From UBA11524 sp965646445 (GTDB taxonomy: Bacteria > Bacillota > Clostridia > Christensenellales > Aristaeellaceae), in assembly GCA_965646445.1 (NCBI GenBank), contig CBFFZW010000008.1, positions 1-64,000 of the forward strand: a stretch of DNA of 64,000 nucleotides, written 5' to 3'. Below the pieces are notes generated by a model, which worked only from the letters and a program-made list of their open reading frames with translations, did no database searches and was not told where the DNA came from. The position numbers and the translations under genes were made by a program. Numbering within the stretch: position 1 is the first letter of the stretch; every line of letters begins with the position of its first letter. Shown piece after piece: positions 23,357 to 32,432 of this stretch.

Positions 23357-24778
23357 TCATACAAAAGCCACTGAATGCAGCTGCAAAGTCGCGTGGCCTG
23401 GATCGCCTGGACAGGGCGCGTGATACGTCAGAAACAGGCGATGGCAGCCATCGGGGAAAGCAGCCTCCGCCCCATGATCCTTCCAGACGTTGGAATAATC
23501 AACGCGGATCTCCGCCAGCGTCTCGCCATCCAATTCGGTTTTGACGGCAAACACGCCGCTGCCGTACCCCCGTGTACGAATGCTGAGCCTTGTCGTTCCG
23601 CCAAAGAAAAACGCGTTGTAGCCAATGGTTGTTCCGTCCTTGATATCCGTGATGTAACCGTCCTCGCGGCAATCGTCGCCGCCGCTCTGAACGATCCTGG
23701 GCTGACCGGGAACGCTGCTCAGGCAGGCTCCGTCATCGGTGAACAGATAGCAGGCGTTGTAGGCCGGATAGCGTCCCCGGGCAGGGAGCGCTTCACCCCT
23801 TAACCCAAAGGAACTGACAGCCGCCTGCTCAAAGGTTCCGTCCTTCCGGCGCGTCAGCCTTTCGGCGCACGCCTGTCTGCTGTACCAGTGGCCGTTGGTG
23901 TGGCGATGATAGAATACATAATGCGCCCCGTCCACGCTCAGAATGCTGCCATGATTGTTTCCGCCGTAGGCCGTGGGCTTTTCCGGCGGCTTGTAGCCAT
24001 CCACATGCAGATCGCAATTGCTCACCAGCACCCCCGCGTAACGGTAGCCTCCGTCCGGTCTGTCGCTGACGGCACAGCACAGCTCGTGCATGGCCAAAGA
24101 AGAATAAACAAGCCAATACCGACCGTCTATTTTGCGCAGCGAAGGGCCCTCAAAGAAGGGATGCGCGGCAAAATCGGTGTTCCGGGCATAGACGCAGCCC
24201 GGGGCAATGATGACGGGCGGCTGAACGACCGTCAGCATATCCTTGCCCAGACCGGTCAGCATCGCGCCGTGCCGGGAGGCATCGCCCTCGCCGCAAAAAC
24301 CGGTCGCCAGCCACAGCCGGTCGCCGTCGCGCAAAAGCGCCGGGTCAAACTGCGGCTCATCGCCTTCACCCTGGCCAAGCAGCGTTCCGTCGGGATGATG
24401 AACCCTGCCGTAGTAGCGGTAGCGTCCCGCGGGCGTATCGCACACCGCGACCGCCACCACCGATTCGTGATCCAGCACATAGTACAGATAATACCGGCCG
24501 TCAAAGCCCTGCGTCACATCCGGCGCAAACAGGCACATGCTGCCGTCGCGGTTGTGCGGATCGTCGGTTTTGCGGTAGATCGTCCCTTCGCAGCGCCATT
24601 GGGTCAGGTCATGGGCGGGCGCGGACCAGCATACATAATCGCGCTCGCAGAATACGCAGCCGCTGTACCGGTCATGGCTGCCGTAGAGGTAAACCCTGTC
24701 GCCAAAAAGGTGCGGCTCGCCATCGGGAACATATTCCCACGAGGGCAGAAAAGGATTCATTCCGTCGGTTCCGTTCAT
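23357..24778 (-). CDS. Glycoside hydrolase family 43 protein
   Basis: 473 residues with no signal peptide. The five-bladed propeller signature starts NPFLPSWEYVPDGEPHLFGDR. Likely catalytic residues are Asp19 (base), Asp145 in DEPQFDPALL (pKa modulator) and Glu210 in FFEGPSL (acid). The C-terminal 130 residues (TTIGYNAFFFGGTTRLSIRT onward) look like a CBM6-type carbohydrate-binding module. The family contains beta-xylosidases and arabinofuranosidases. Its ATG follows the MATE stop directly, so it is the last gene of the sugar operon. Confidence 0.9.
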   Translation of the reverse strand: MNGTDGMNPFLPSWEYVPDGEPHLFGDRVYLYGSHDRYSGCVFCERDYVCWSAPAHDLTQWRCEGTIYRKTDDPHNRDGSMCLFAPDVTQGFDGRYYLYYVLDHESVVAVAVCDTPAGRYRYYGRVHHPDGTLLGQGEGDEPQFDPALLRDGDRLWLATGFCGEGDASRHGAMLTGLGKDMLTVVQPPVIIAPGCVYARNTDFAAHPFFEGPSLRKIDGRYWLVYSSLAMHELCCAVSDRPDGGYRYAGVLVSNCDLHVDGYKPPEKPTAYGGNNHGSILSVDGAHYVFYHRHTNGHWYSRQACAERLTRRKDGTFEQAAVSSFGLRGEALPARGRYPAYNACYLFTDDGACLSSVPGQPRIVQSGGDDCREDGYITDIKDGTTIGYNAFFFGGTTRLSIRTRGYGSGVFAVKTELDGETLAEIRVDYSNVWKDHGAEAAFPDGCHRLFLTYHAPCPGDPGHATLQLHSVAFV

Positions 24779-26173
24779 TCAGGCATCCGCTCCTTTTTCG
24801 GCCGCCGGGCTTGTCACCGGAGCGGCAAGCACCTTGATCCACTGATTGCCGCGCAGCCGGAAAGCGCACCAGACCGTTTTGATGATATAATCAATCTTCA
24901 TGAACAGATAGATCCAGAACGGGCTCATGTTCCACACAAACGCCGACAGATAGCCCAGCGGGACGGAGAGAAGCCACATGAAGGAAATATCCGCCGCTAC
25001 CAGAAATTTCGTGTCGCCGCCCCCGCGCAGCACACCCTTGGTCAGCATGGACTGCGTGCCCTGGAACACCACCATGATGGCAACGGACTTCATCAGCTGA
25101 AACGCCACCTGCCGGGTTTCCTCGGTGATATTGTACGCGCCGATAATCGCGGGGGAAAGCGCCAGGATGATGCCGCTGGCCAGCAGACCCAGCACCACGC
25201 TCAACCCAAGGAAGGTATAGCCCTGCCGATGGGCCTTTTCAGCGTCGCCCTCGCCAAGCGTATTGCCGGTCATGATGCTGCCGGAATTGGCAAAGCCCTG
25301 GTTCATCACCGTGGAAAGGCGAACGGTCATGGACACGATGGTATTGGCCGACACAAAGGAGGTGCTCATGTGCCCCATCACCATCGACACCGCCGAATTG
25401 CCCAGCCCCAGCAGAAAATCCGACAGCACCACCGGCGCGCTATATTGAATGTAGCGCTGCAGATACGCGCCGCAAGGCTCCCTGAGGTGACGCAGCCTGA
25501 GCCCGACCTTTTTATCCCTGACCAGCAGATGATACAGAAGAATCGCCGTTTCAATGCTTCTGGCAATCAATGTGGCCCACGCCGCGCCGCGAATCTGCAA
25601 TTCAGGCATGCCCAGCCTGCCGAAAATCAGCATCCAGTTAAAGAACAGGTTGGTAAACAGCGATACCACCGAGTTAATCAGCGGCAGCCTGACCTCCCTG
25701 ACCGAACGCAGCACAATCGTCAGCGTCTGGGAAAGCCCCGTAAGGATAAACGTCGGGGACACAATGCGCAGATACGCCGCGCCCGCGGCAATCACCTCCG
25801 GGTCGGGGGAATAGATGCGCATGATCTGCTCCGGGATAACAAGCGCCATGGTGAAAAAGACCGACGTGAACATCATGCTGATCCGAATCATCAGCACCGT
25901 GATCTTCCTGATGGCGGCCTTGTCTCCCGCGCCCCAGTACTGCGCCGTCAGCACAGCGGCGCCTCCGCCGATGCCCATGCACAGTATCTGATAGATTCCC
26001 ACAAAGCTGTTGGCCAGCGCGGAGCCCGACAGCTGAAACTCGGCATACCGTCCCAGCATGATCGTATCCAGCAGGTTGACCATGATGGTAATCATGTTCT
26101 GCAATACAACGGGAGCGGCCAAAATCGCGGCCGTGATATAGAACTGTTTATCCCGAACAAAGATTTTTTTCAT
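24779..26173 (-). CDS. MATE-family efflux transporter (in sugar operon)
   Basis: 464 residues and about twelve membrane segments. Family hallmarks include LLDTIMLGRYAEFQLSGSALANS, GGGAAVLTAQYWGAGD and LRGGGDTKFLVAADISFMW. It lies inside a carbohydrate operon between the solute-binding protein and GH43 genes. Export of a released aromatic or glycosidic by-product is one reading, but that is inference. GGAGGCCGAGA precedes the ATG. Confidence 0.9.
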   Translation of the reverse strand: MKKIFVRDKQFYITAAILAAPVVLQNMITIMVNLLDTIMLGRYAEFQLSGSALANSFVGIYQILCMGIGGGAAVLTAQYWGAGDKAAIRKITVLMIRISMMFTSVFFTMALVIPEQIMRIYSPDPEVIAAGAAYLRIVSPTFILTGLSQTLTIVLRSVREVRLPLINSVVSLFTNLFFNWMLIFGRLGMPELQIRGAAWATLIARSIETAILLYHLLVRDKKVGLRLRHLREPCGAYLQRYIQYSAPVVLSDFLLGLGNSAVSMVMGHMSTSFVSANTIVSMTVRLSTVMNQGFANSGSIMTGNTLGEGDAEKAHRQGYTFLGLSVVLGLLASGIILALSPAIIGAYNITEETRQVAFQLMKSVAIMVVFQGTQSMLTKGVLRGGGDTKFLVAADISFMWLLSVPLGYLSAFVWNMSPFWIYLFMKIDYIIKTVWCAFRLRGNQWIKVLAAPVTSPAAEKGADA

Positions 26174-26242
26174 TCTCGGCCTCCGATTTTTTCGTTCCGC
26201 TTCCTTCTTTCAGTCCTCAAGCGCCATGCCTGACAACAGCAG

Positions 26243-26279
26243 CCGGAGCCTGCCGAATCGGCCGTCCGGCAGGCTCCGG
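26243..26279. terminator. Hairpin between solute-binding protein and MATE genes
   Basis: CCGGAGCCTGCCG/CGGCAGGCTCCGG, a 13-bp stem without a strong T tract. It may attenuate read-through or protect the abundant upstream mRNA, as often seen after binding-protein genes. Confidence 0.55.
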
Positions 26280-26312
26280 CGCGTTATGGGGATTGACCGA
26301 ATTTGGGGATGA

Positions 26313-27773
26313 TTACTTGCCCATGATCTTCAGCCACTCGTCAAGCTGTCTTTGCTTTTCGGCAACGATGTCGTCCACGCCGTTATTCTTCAGCTCGCTG
26401 ATGAACTGCTCCAGCATCGCGTCATCGCCCATGCCGAGCATCAGGGCGCCCAGATACTTGTCACACACGTTGTTGCAGCCGGCAATCTGATCCTCCACCT
26501 CCACGGTGTTGAAGCTGAAGCCGAAAGCGGGGCTCTTGGCACAGGTTTCGTTGTCCTTCCTGTACAGATCGTAGGTGGAAGGCAGCGTGGGCGCGGAGGG
26601 AGCCGCGATCCAGCTGTTGGGCATGAAGCCGGGAGGGGACGCCCAGCCAACGTTGGTCATGGTCACGCCCTCGGGGTAAACGAAGTTGCCTTCGGGCTGG
26701 AGCACATAGTGCTGTCCCTCGATGCCGTTGATGACCAGATTGGCAATCTCGGCATCGGAGTAGAGCAGGTTCAGGAACTGCATGGCTTCCACCTTATGCT
26801 CGCTCAGCTCGGTAATGCACCAGGTGAAGCCGGCGGCCATGGTCGTCGTGGCCCAAGGCTCGCTCTCGGCGGTGACACAGCCGATCTCAAAGTTGTAGCC
26901 GGAGTTGCCCGCCAGCAGTACATATTCGGGGCTCACGCTGTCGGTGAAGGTGCCGAAGGAGATTTCGTCGCCCAGCAGCGCCTGCGTGGCGTTCTGGCCG
27001 TTGATGGCGTCCTTGACAAAGAAGCCGTTCTCCGCCCAGACCTTGGCCATCTCCAGATCTTTCTTGAACAGGTCGGTTTCATAGTAGTTCACGACGGTGG
27101 CAGTGGGGTTGTCATCCAGGATGATGCAGGCAATATAGTTGCTGCTGCCCAGCGTATCCATGTTCGGCCAGAACCACTTGCCGCCGTAGCCGGTGGAGAT
27201 CATGGCCTTATCGGGATAGACAGCCTTGACCTTCATCATTTCGGCGGTCAGGCTCTCGTAGTCATGCACGTTTTCCGGCACGAAGCCCGCCGCGTCCGCC
27301 CAGTCCTTGTTGTACTTGAAGCAGTTGCGCTTGCTGATGGACTTGACGGCAGGGGTGCCGTACACATGTCCGTCAACCATCACGGTGCTGATGTAGGGGG
27401 TGATGACCTCCAGGGTTTCCTTGCCATACTCGGCCAGCAGATCGTCCAGACAGGCAATGGCCTCCTGGTCCGCGCCCGCGGCCAGAGACATGGCGCCAAA
27501 CATGTTGAACAGATCAACGCTGCCGTCGGAGATGGCCAGCTTGACCAGTTCGGCGTACTTGCCGTAGTCAAAGGGGACGATTTCGACGTTGAAATCGTAG
27601 CCCTTCGCGGCAAGCAGCTCGTTCAGCTTCGTTTCCACGGCGTCGCGGTCGCGAAGATCGCTGAACACGATGCAGGTGTTCATCCGAATCGTCACCTTCT
27701 CTTCGGCAACGGACATCGGAATCATGCTCACCAGCATGACCAGGGACAGAAAAAGCGCAATCCACTTTTTCAT
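26313..27773 (-). CDS. ABC transporter extracellular solute-binding protein
   Basis: 486 residues from the ATG at 27773, which has GGAAGG 9 nt upstream; the longer open frame has no ribosome site. The signal peptide MKKWIALFLSLVMLVSMIPM ends at SVA-EE, a signal peptidase I site, with no lipobox cysteine. The mature part (VTIRMNTCIVFSDLRDRDAVETKLNELL) resembles the LipO/YtcQ-type binding proteins that pair with LplB/LplC permeases. It captures a carbohydrate for the permeases encoded upstream. The ATPase is absent and is probably a shared MsmK-type subunit. Confidence 0.9.
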   Translation of the reverse strand: MKKWIALFLSLVMLVSMIPMSVAEEKVTIRMNTCIVFSDLRDRDAVETKLNELLAAKGYDFNVEIVPFDYGKYAELVKLAISDGSVDLFNMFGAMSLAAGADQEAIACLDDLLAEYGKETLEVITPYISTVMVDGHVYGTPAVKSISKRNCFKYNKDWADAAGFVPENVHDYESLTAEMMKVKAVYPDKAMISTGYGGKWFWPNMDTLGSSNYIACIILDDNPTATVVNYYETDLFKKDLEMAKVWAENGFFVKDAINGQNATQALLGDEISFGTFTDSVSPEYVLLAGNSGYNFEIGCVTAESEPWATTTMAAGFTWCITELSEHKVEAMQFLNLLYSDAEIANLVINGIEGQHYVLQPEGNFVYPEGVTMTNVGWASPPGFMPNSWIAAPSAPTLPSTYDLYRKDNETCAKSPAFGFSFNTVEVEDQIAGCNNVCDKYLGALMLGMGDDAMLEQFISELKNNGVDDIVAEKQRQLDEWLKIMGK

Positions 27774-27844
27774 AGAGGGATACCTTCCTTTCCGTTTATT
27801 GCATCCTCTCTCGTGGGAGGATTGGCACATGGGAAGCGGCCGCG

Positions 27845-28738
27845 TCAGTCGGGAGAACTCAGCACCAGCGCCCAAACCTTGTTGTCAAGGCCATGGTCGC
27901 CCTGCCTGATCCGCTCGATGGTTTCCTGGGTGGGAGGCTCGTCGGCAGGGAAGCATACGCGGGCGGCAGGATCAATGGGATTGGGCAGGGGAATGCCCGT
28001 TTCATAGACAACCTTTTCCGCCGTTAGCAGCGCCTTCTCCACAAAGGCATGGTCAAAGGGCTCGATGTAGTGGCCGCTGAGAATATCCGTAAAGGGCAGC
28101 GCCAGCAGCTTTTTCAGCCCGGCGACAAATTCCCTCCGCGAGGTCGAGCCACGCCCAAAGCACAGTGTGCAGGCAAACACCGCGTCCCGGGTGTAGAGAA
28201 TCTTCTCTTCCTCCAGATAAAACGCGCGCCCGCCTCGGGAATGCCCCGGAACCGCGCAGACCCGCAGCGTAAGCCCGCCCAGCTCAAAGCGTTCGCCCTC
28301 TTCGCAGGGCACAAGCTCGCCGGGGCCTCTGGTCAGAAACTCGTCGGGATCCATCCCCTTGACGGAGTCGGGGCCGAGAGCCTTCACGCGGTCTTCAAGC
28401 ATGTGCTTTCGGAACGCCGTGTAGTCGGTATCCCTGGCCGCGGCAATATCCTCCGAGCCCATGTGAATCGGCAGACCAAACTGCGCGTTGCCGCCGATAT
28501 GGTCAATGTGGCTGTGGGTATTGAACACCATGAGCGGCTTGTCCGTCAGGCGGCGCACGGCGGCGGGCAAATCGCCAAAGCCCAGACCGCAGTCGATCAC
28601 CGCCGCTTTTTCCGTGCCGATGATGAGCTCGGTGTTGCAGTACTTTCTGTCCACAAGGATGCGGTAAACACGGTCTGTCACTTGAAGATAGCTGAAATAC
28701 CCGTCCAAAACCACCTGATTGTTCAGATCCAGATTCAT
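27845..28738 (-). CDS. Metallo-beta-lactamase-fold hydrolase
   Basis: 297 residues with the metal motif NTHSHIDHIGG (His75 to His80) and further ligands in VPGHSRGG, TRDAVF and SGHY. The fold is used by glyoxalase II, lactonases, esterases and others. Its position in the sugar operon suggests a lactone or ester substrate, but this is not shown. Its ATG overlaps the upstream permease stop (ATGA). Confidence 0.88.
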   Translation of the reverse strand: MNLDLNNQVVLDGYFSYLQVTDRVYRILVDRKYCNTELIIGTEKAAVIDCGLGFGDLPAAVRRLTDKPLMVFNTHSHIDHIGGNAQFGLPIHMGSEDIAAARDTDYTAFRKHMLEDRVKALGPDSVKGMDPDEFLTRGPGELVPCEEGERFELGGLTLRVCAVPGHSRGGRAFYLEEEKILYTRDAVFACTLCFGRGSTSRREFVAGLKKLLALPFTDILSGHYIEPFDHAFVEKALLTAEKVVYETGIPLPNPIDPAARVCFPADEPPTQETIERIRQGDHGLDNKVWALVLSSPD

Positions 28739-29616
28739 CCCTTCACACCTCCAATGGTAATGCCTTTGATAAAGCCTTTTTGGAAAAACGGATAAATGAT
28801 CAGCATGGGCAGCATAGCAAAAACCGAAATGGCCATGCGGGCGCCGACGCTGGGAATATCCAGCCCCTTGGCGAACAGCTCGCTGGTGGTGCTGTTTTTC
28901 AGCGCGTCAGCGGAGGATAGGATGCGGTTGAGCAGGTTCTGGATGGTAAACAGATCCGTGCGCCGCACCAGGTAATACAGACCGTTCTGCCAGTCATTCC
29001 AGTAGGCCAGGCTGTTCATGAAGCCGATGGTCGCCAGGATCGGCATGGACATCGGCACGATGATGCGCACAAAGACGCATACCTGCGACGCGCCGTCGAT
29101 CTCAGCCGCATCCAGGATTTCCCGGGGAATGTTGGTGGTCAGGTAGGTTCTGACCAGAATGACGGAAAAGCCGTTCATCAGCAGCCCCGGAATAATCAGC
29201 GCCCAAATGGTGTCCTTGATGTGGAAGGTCTGCGAATACACAAGGTAGGTAGGGATCAGCCCGCCGTTAAAGAGCATCGTGAAAAAGATGAAAAACGAGA
29301 AGAAATTGCGCCCCGGCAATTCGGGTCTGGAGAGCGGATAGGCCAGCAGCATGGTGATGGTCACGCTGGTCACAGCGCCCAGCCCCGTTACCCCGAAGGA
29401 CAGCAGATACGCCCGAAGCAGCCTGTCCTTGGACGCAAGCAGGTATTTATACGCGTCCAGGCTGCACTCGGCGGGGAAAAGCGAATAGCCGTAAGCATAC
29501 AGCGCCCTCTCCGACGTAAAGGACGAGGTGATGACCAGCAGCAGGGGAACGACGCAAAGCAGCGAAAGCAGCGTCAGAATGATGATGGACGCGGTGCGCA
29601 GACCGTTGTGTTTCAT
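28735..29616 (-). CDS. Carbohydrate ABC transporter permease (LplC/YtcP type)
   Basis: 293 residues from the ATG at 29616, placed 9 nt after GAGGGGG. Six membrane segments are expected. The EAA loop is IPREILDAAEIDGASQVCVFVRIIVPMSMP, which contacts the ATPase. The conserved end FFQKGFIKGITIGGVKG is typical of LplC/YtcP permeases. It forms the membrane channel with the LplB-type partner. Confidence 0.93.
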   Translation of the reverse strand: MKHNGLRTASIIILTLLSLLCVVPLLLVITSSFTSERALYAYGYSLFPAECSLDAYKYLLASKDRLLRAYLLSFGVTGLGAVTSVTITMLLAYPLSRPELPGRNFFSFFIFFTMLFNGGLIPTYLVYSQTFHIKDTIWALIIPGLLMNGFSVILVRTYLTTNIPREILDAAEIDGASQVCVFVRIIVPMSMPILATIGFMNSLAYWNDWQNGLYYLVRRTDLFTIQNLLNRILSSADALKNSTTSELFAKGLDIPSVGARMAISVFAMLPMLIIYPFFQKGFIKGITIGGVKG

Positions 29617-29630
29617 CGGCTTCTTCCCCC

Positions 29631-30572
29631 TCAAAAAAGCGCGCTCTCAGCTTCGATGCGGCGGACAATGCCGTTGGCGCCCACCACGCAGATAAAGCCG
29701 GCAATGGACTGGATAAAGCACGCGGCAGAGGCGCGGCCAAGGTTGCTGTCCTCCATCAGTCCCTTGTAAACATAGGTGTCAATGGTGCTGCACACATTGC
29801 TGAGCATGCCCGAATTCATCGGCACCTGATAAAACAGGCCGAAATCGGAATAGAAAATGTGTCCGACCGAGAAAAGCGTGAGGGTAATGATCACATGCTT
29901 GAGCAGCGGCAGGGTGATCTTGACGATGCACTGGAAGCGGTTGGCTCCGTCCACCATCGCCGCCTCGTACAGCGTCGCGTCAAAGCCGACGATCGTGGCG
30001 TAGTACACAATGCTGCTGTATCCGAAGGACTTCCACAGATGCACGCCGGTGAGAATAAACGGCCAGTATTGCTCCTGCGTGTACCAGGAAACCGGCGCCA
30101 TGCCCAGCGGGCGCAGAATCGAGTTGTTCATCATGCCATACTCCCCGCCGAAAAGCGCGTAGACGATATAGGCAATGATAACATAGCTCATCAGGTGGGG
30201 AATCAGGATCAGCGTCTGAAACCCCTGCTGAAGCTTTTTGCGCCCCACCTCATTGAGCAGCACCGCCACCGTGACCGAGAGCAGCGTGCCCAGCACGATA
30301 AACGCCAGGTTGTACAGCAGCGTGTTTCTCAGCAGCAGCGACAAATCCCGGCTGTTGATGAGGAAGGTGAAGTTTTTCAGGCCGCACCACGCGCTGCCCC
30401 AGATTCCCTTGGTATACTTGAATTTCTTGAAGGCCATCATCAGCCCCGGCATGGGCAGGTAGTTGTTGATAACCAGATACGCCACGCCGGGAAGCATCAT
30501 CAGATACAGCGGAATAAACCGCGCCATTCTCCGCGCTTTCCTTTTGCGCGGCAAAGCAGGGCTTGCAGTCAT
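29631..30572 (-). CDS. Carbohydrate ABC transporter permease (LplB type)
   Basis: 313 residues. RFIPLYLMMLPGVAYLVINNYLPMPGLMMAFKKF and IWGSAWCGLKNF are hallmark LplB sequences. The EAA loop is TLYEAAMVDGANRFQCIVKITLPLL. It has six membrane segments and pairs with the LplC-type permease downstream. GGAGGAAAACGC precedes the ATG. The esterase gene ends 36 nt upstream. Confidence 0.93.
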   Translation of the reverse strand: MTASPALPRKRKARRMARFIPLYLMMLPGVAYLVINNYLPMPGLMMAFKKFKYTKGIWGSAWCGLKNFTFLINSRDLSLLLRNTLLYNLAFIVLGTLLSVTVAVLLNEVGRKKLQQGFQTLILIPHLMSYVIIAYIVYALFGGEYGMMNNSILRPLGMAPVSWYTQEQYWPFILTGVHLWKSFGYSSIVYYATIVGFDATLYEAAMVDGANRFQCIVKITLPLLKHVIITLTLFSVGHIFYSDFGLFYQVPMNSGMLSNVCSTIDTYVYKGLMEDSNLGRASAACFIQSIAGFICVVGANGIVRRIEAESALF

Positions 30573-30607
30573 GCGTTTTCCTCCCCCTTCCCATGCATTC
30601 CGGCGCG

Positions 30608-32179
30608 TCAGCTCCGGGGATGCGTCTTTTCAAAAGCGTCCAGCAGAACCTCCATCGCCGGGGAGGGCGCCGCGTCCGCCAGCTGCGCCGTTTCGCCAAA
30701 CGCCATCAGGCGCGGGCATTCACGCGCAAGCCTCGGCCACGCGGGAAGTGGCTCTCCGTCCGAGCCGACGCCGTTGGGATCGCCCGTGCGCATGAAGTTC
30801 GCCCAATAGTCGCACATCTGGCGGGAAAGATCGTAATGCTTCCCCTTGAACACACGCCAGCACTTGGCCAGGTTTTCAAAGTAGAACCATATGTCCGACG
30901 AATGGAAGCAGCCGGGATGATCCCAGCCCGGGATCTCCGCCGAGAAGCGCGCCAGCCACACCGGGCTTCTGCCTTCCAGATAGTCGGCAATGGCATGCGC
31001 CGCCAATTCTATGCCCGACAGACGGCCCGCTTCGCGGATGGCCTCGGCGTCCTCCGCGCCCGCAAACGCCGCCATGAAGCGCTCCGCGTCCACGCCCGGC
31101 AGGCTTTCGGCCAGCTTTTTCAGCCCCGCGCTGTCCGTAACGCCCCGGGGCGACATCATCATTTCAATATCCGTCGCGCTCATAAACAGCGGGCATTCCA
31201 CATGGCCTTCCCGCAAGAACCATTCGTTGGCCGGGCCGGTCATGAATACATGGTCGATCACCGCGTCGAAAAAGTGCGGCGGCATCTGATTGGCGGCGGC
31301 CAGAATTGTTTCCGCGTCAATGCGTCTGGCCTCCTCGATGGTCTGAACGCCCAGCTTTTGCAGGAAAGCGACACCGTTTTCCTCGCCCTTCTTCAATTCC
31401 CTGCGGAAAAAGCTGCCGTCGGAATAGGCAGGGAAGAAAATCGCGCTTTGCAGAATCGCCTTGCTGAACAGACCCTGATTGGCGGGATTGCCCATCTGCG
31501 CGCACACGCTCATGCCGCCGGAGGATTGCCCGCCGATGGTGATGTTGTCCGGGTCGCCGCCAAAGGCGGCAATGTTGCGCTTGACCCAGCGCGTGGCAAA
31601 CTGCTGATCCAGAAAGCCGAAGTTGGCCGGCGCGGAGGGATCAGCCTGCGTCAAGTCAGGATGCGCCATGAAGCCGAATACGTTCAGCCGGTAGCTGACC
31701 GTCACCACCACCACGCCGCGCCGCGCAATACGCTCGCCGTCAAACTCCATCTCGGCGGTATTGCCCACCTGCAATCCGCCCCCAAAGTACCATACATACA
31801 CCGGAAGATTGCCCGGCGTATTCAGCGGCGTATCCTCCGTTTCGCGGTACTGCTCCGCCGCGCCCACGGCATATCCGTCCGCGGGCGCCCAGATATTCAG
31901 GTAAAGGCAATCCTCGCTCATGGGCAGATCAAAATCCACCGCCCATTCACGGGACCAGAAATTGTCCCGTCCGGGCTTCCCTTTGTCCTGCATGGCAATG
32001 GGACCAAAATCAAAAGCCTTCAACTCCCCCTCCCAGTCCGGGCAGGGCTGCGGCGCACGCCAGCGATTTTCGCCCACGGGCGGCGCGGCAAAGGGAATCC
32101 CCTTGAAGCTCGTAATTCTCGGATCCGCCGCCGGAAGTCCCCTCACCCAACCGTTCTCGGTTTTGACACGCCTGTTCAT
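30608..32179 (-). CDS. Type-B carboxylesterase
   Basis: 523 residues from the ATG at 32179, which has AGGAGG 6 nt upstream. The alpha/beta-hydrolase motifs are FKGIPFAAPPVGENRWRAPQP, the SEDCLYLNIWAP block, the oxyanion loop VWYFGGGLQVG, and the nucleophile elbow GGQSSGG (Ser219), with the probable catalytic His in CFHSSDIWFYF. No signal peptide, so it acts in the cytoplasm. In this operon it probably removes ester decorations (acetyl or phenolic) from imported oligosaccharides. It is the first gene after a strong promoter. Confidence 0.9.
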   Translation of the reverse strand: MNRRVKTENGWVRGLPAADPRITSFKGIPFAAPPVGENRWRAPQPCPDWEGELKAFDFGPIAMQDKGKPGRDNFWSREWAVDFDLPMSEDCLYLNIWAPADGYAVGAAEQYRETEDTPLNTPGNLPVYVWYFGGGLQVGNTAEMEFDGERIARRGVVVVTVSYRLNVFGFMAHPDLTQADPSAPANFGFLDQQFATRWVKRNIAAFGGDPDNITIGGQSSGGMSVCAQMGNPANQGLFSKAILQSAIFFPAYSDGSFFRRELKKGEENGVAFLQKLGVQTIEEARRIDAETILAAANQMPPHFFDAVIDHVFMTGPANEWFLREGHVECPLFMSATDIEMMMSPRGVTDSAGLKKLAESLPGVDAERFMAAFAGAEDAEAIREAGRLSGIELAAHAIADYLEGRSPVWLARFSAEIPGWDHPGCFHSSDIWFYFENLAKCWRVFKGKHYDLSRQMCDYWANFMRTGDPNGVGSDGEPLPAWPRLARECPRLMAFGETAQLADAAPSPAMEVLLDAFEKTHPRS

Positions 32180-32241
32180 TGCCGTCCTCCTCACAATACT
32201 TAACACTTTTGCAAATACGTTTCTGCTATTCGTTATACACA

Positions 32242-32270
32242 CTATATCACCCATTTATCGAAGTGTCAAT
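32242..32270 (-). promoter_or_regulatory. Promoter of the sugar/esterase operon
   Basis: TTGACA (32270-32265), a 17-nt spacer and TATAGT (32247-32242) on the minus strand, about 60 nt before the esterase start. Confidence 0.85.
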
Positions 32271-32304
32271 ACAGTTCTTTTGCATTTTTCTCCGTTCTTT
32301 TAAC

Positions 32305-32327
32305 TTTTTGCAAAAACTTTTGCAAAA
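32305..32327. promoter_or_regulatory. LacI-type operator between divergent promoters
   Basis: TGCAAAAACTTTTGCA (32309-32324) has perfect 7-nt arms around AC. It overlaps two palindromes, TTTTTGCAAAAA (32305-32316) and TTTTGCAAAA (32318-32327). TTTTGCA half-sites also occur at 32207 and about 32277. It sits upstream of both promoters, fitting control by the adjacent LacI-family regulator. Confidence 0.65.
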
Positions 32328-32330
32328 CTC

Positions 32331-32361
32331 TTGACAATCCATTCCCAATGTGCCATGCTAT
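32331..32361 (+). promoter_or_regulatory. Candidate promoter of the LacI-family gene
   Basis: TTGACA at 32331 with a weak -10 (CATGCT or TGCTAT, 17-19 nt downstream). A better-looking TATAAG is too far away. It lies immediately next to the TGCAAAA operator, so autoregulation is plausible. Confidence 0.45.
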
Positions 32362-32432
32362 AAGCAGCAGGAAAATTCATGTTTCCTGCAACACCGCTTC
32401 GGTTTGGGCTCGCGCCCGTGAAAGGAAATTGT

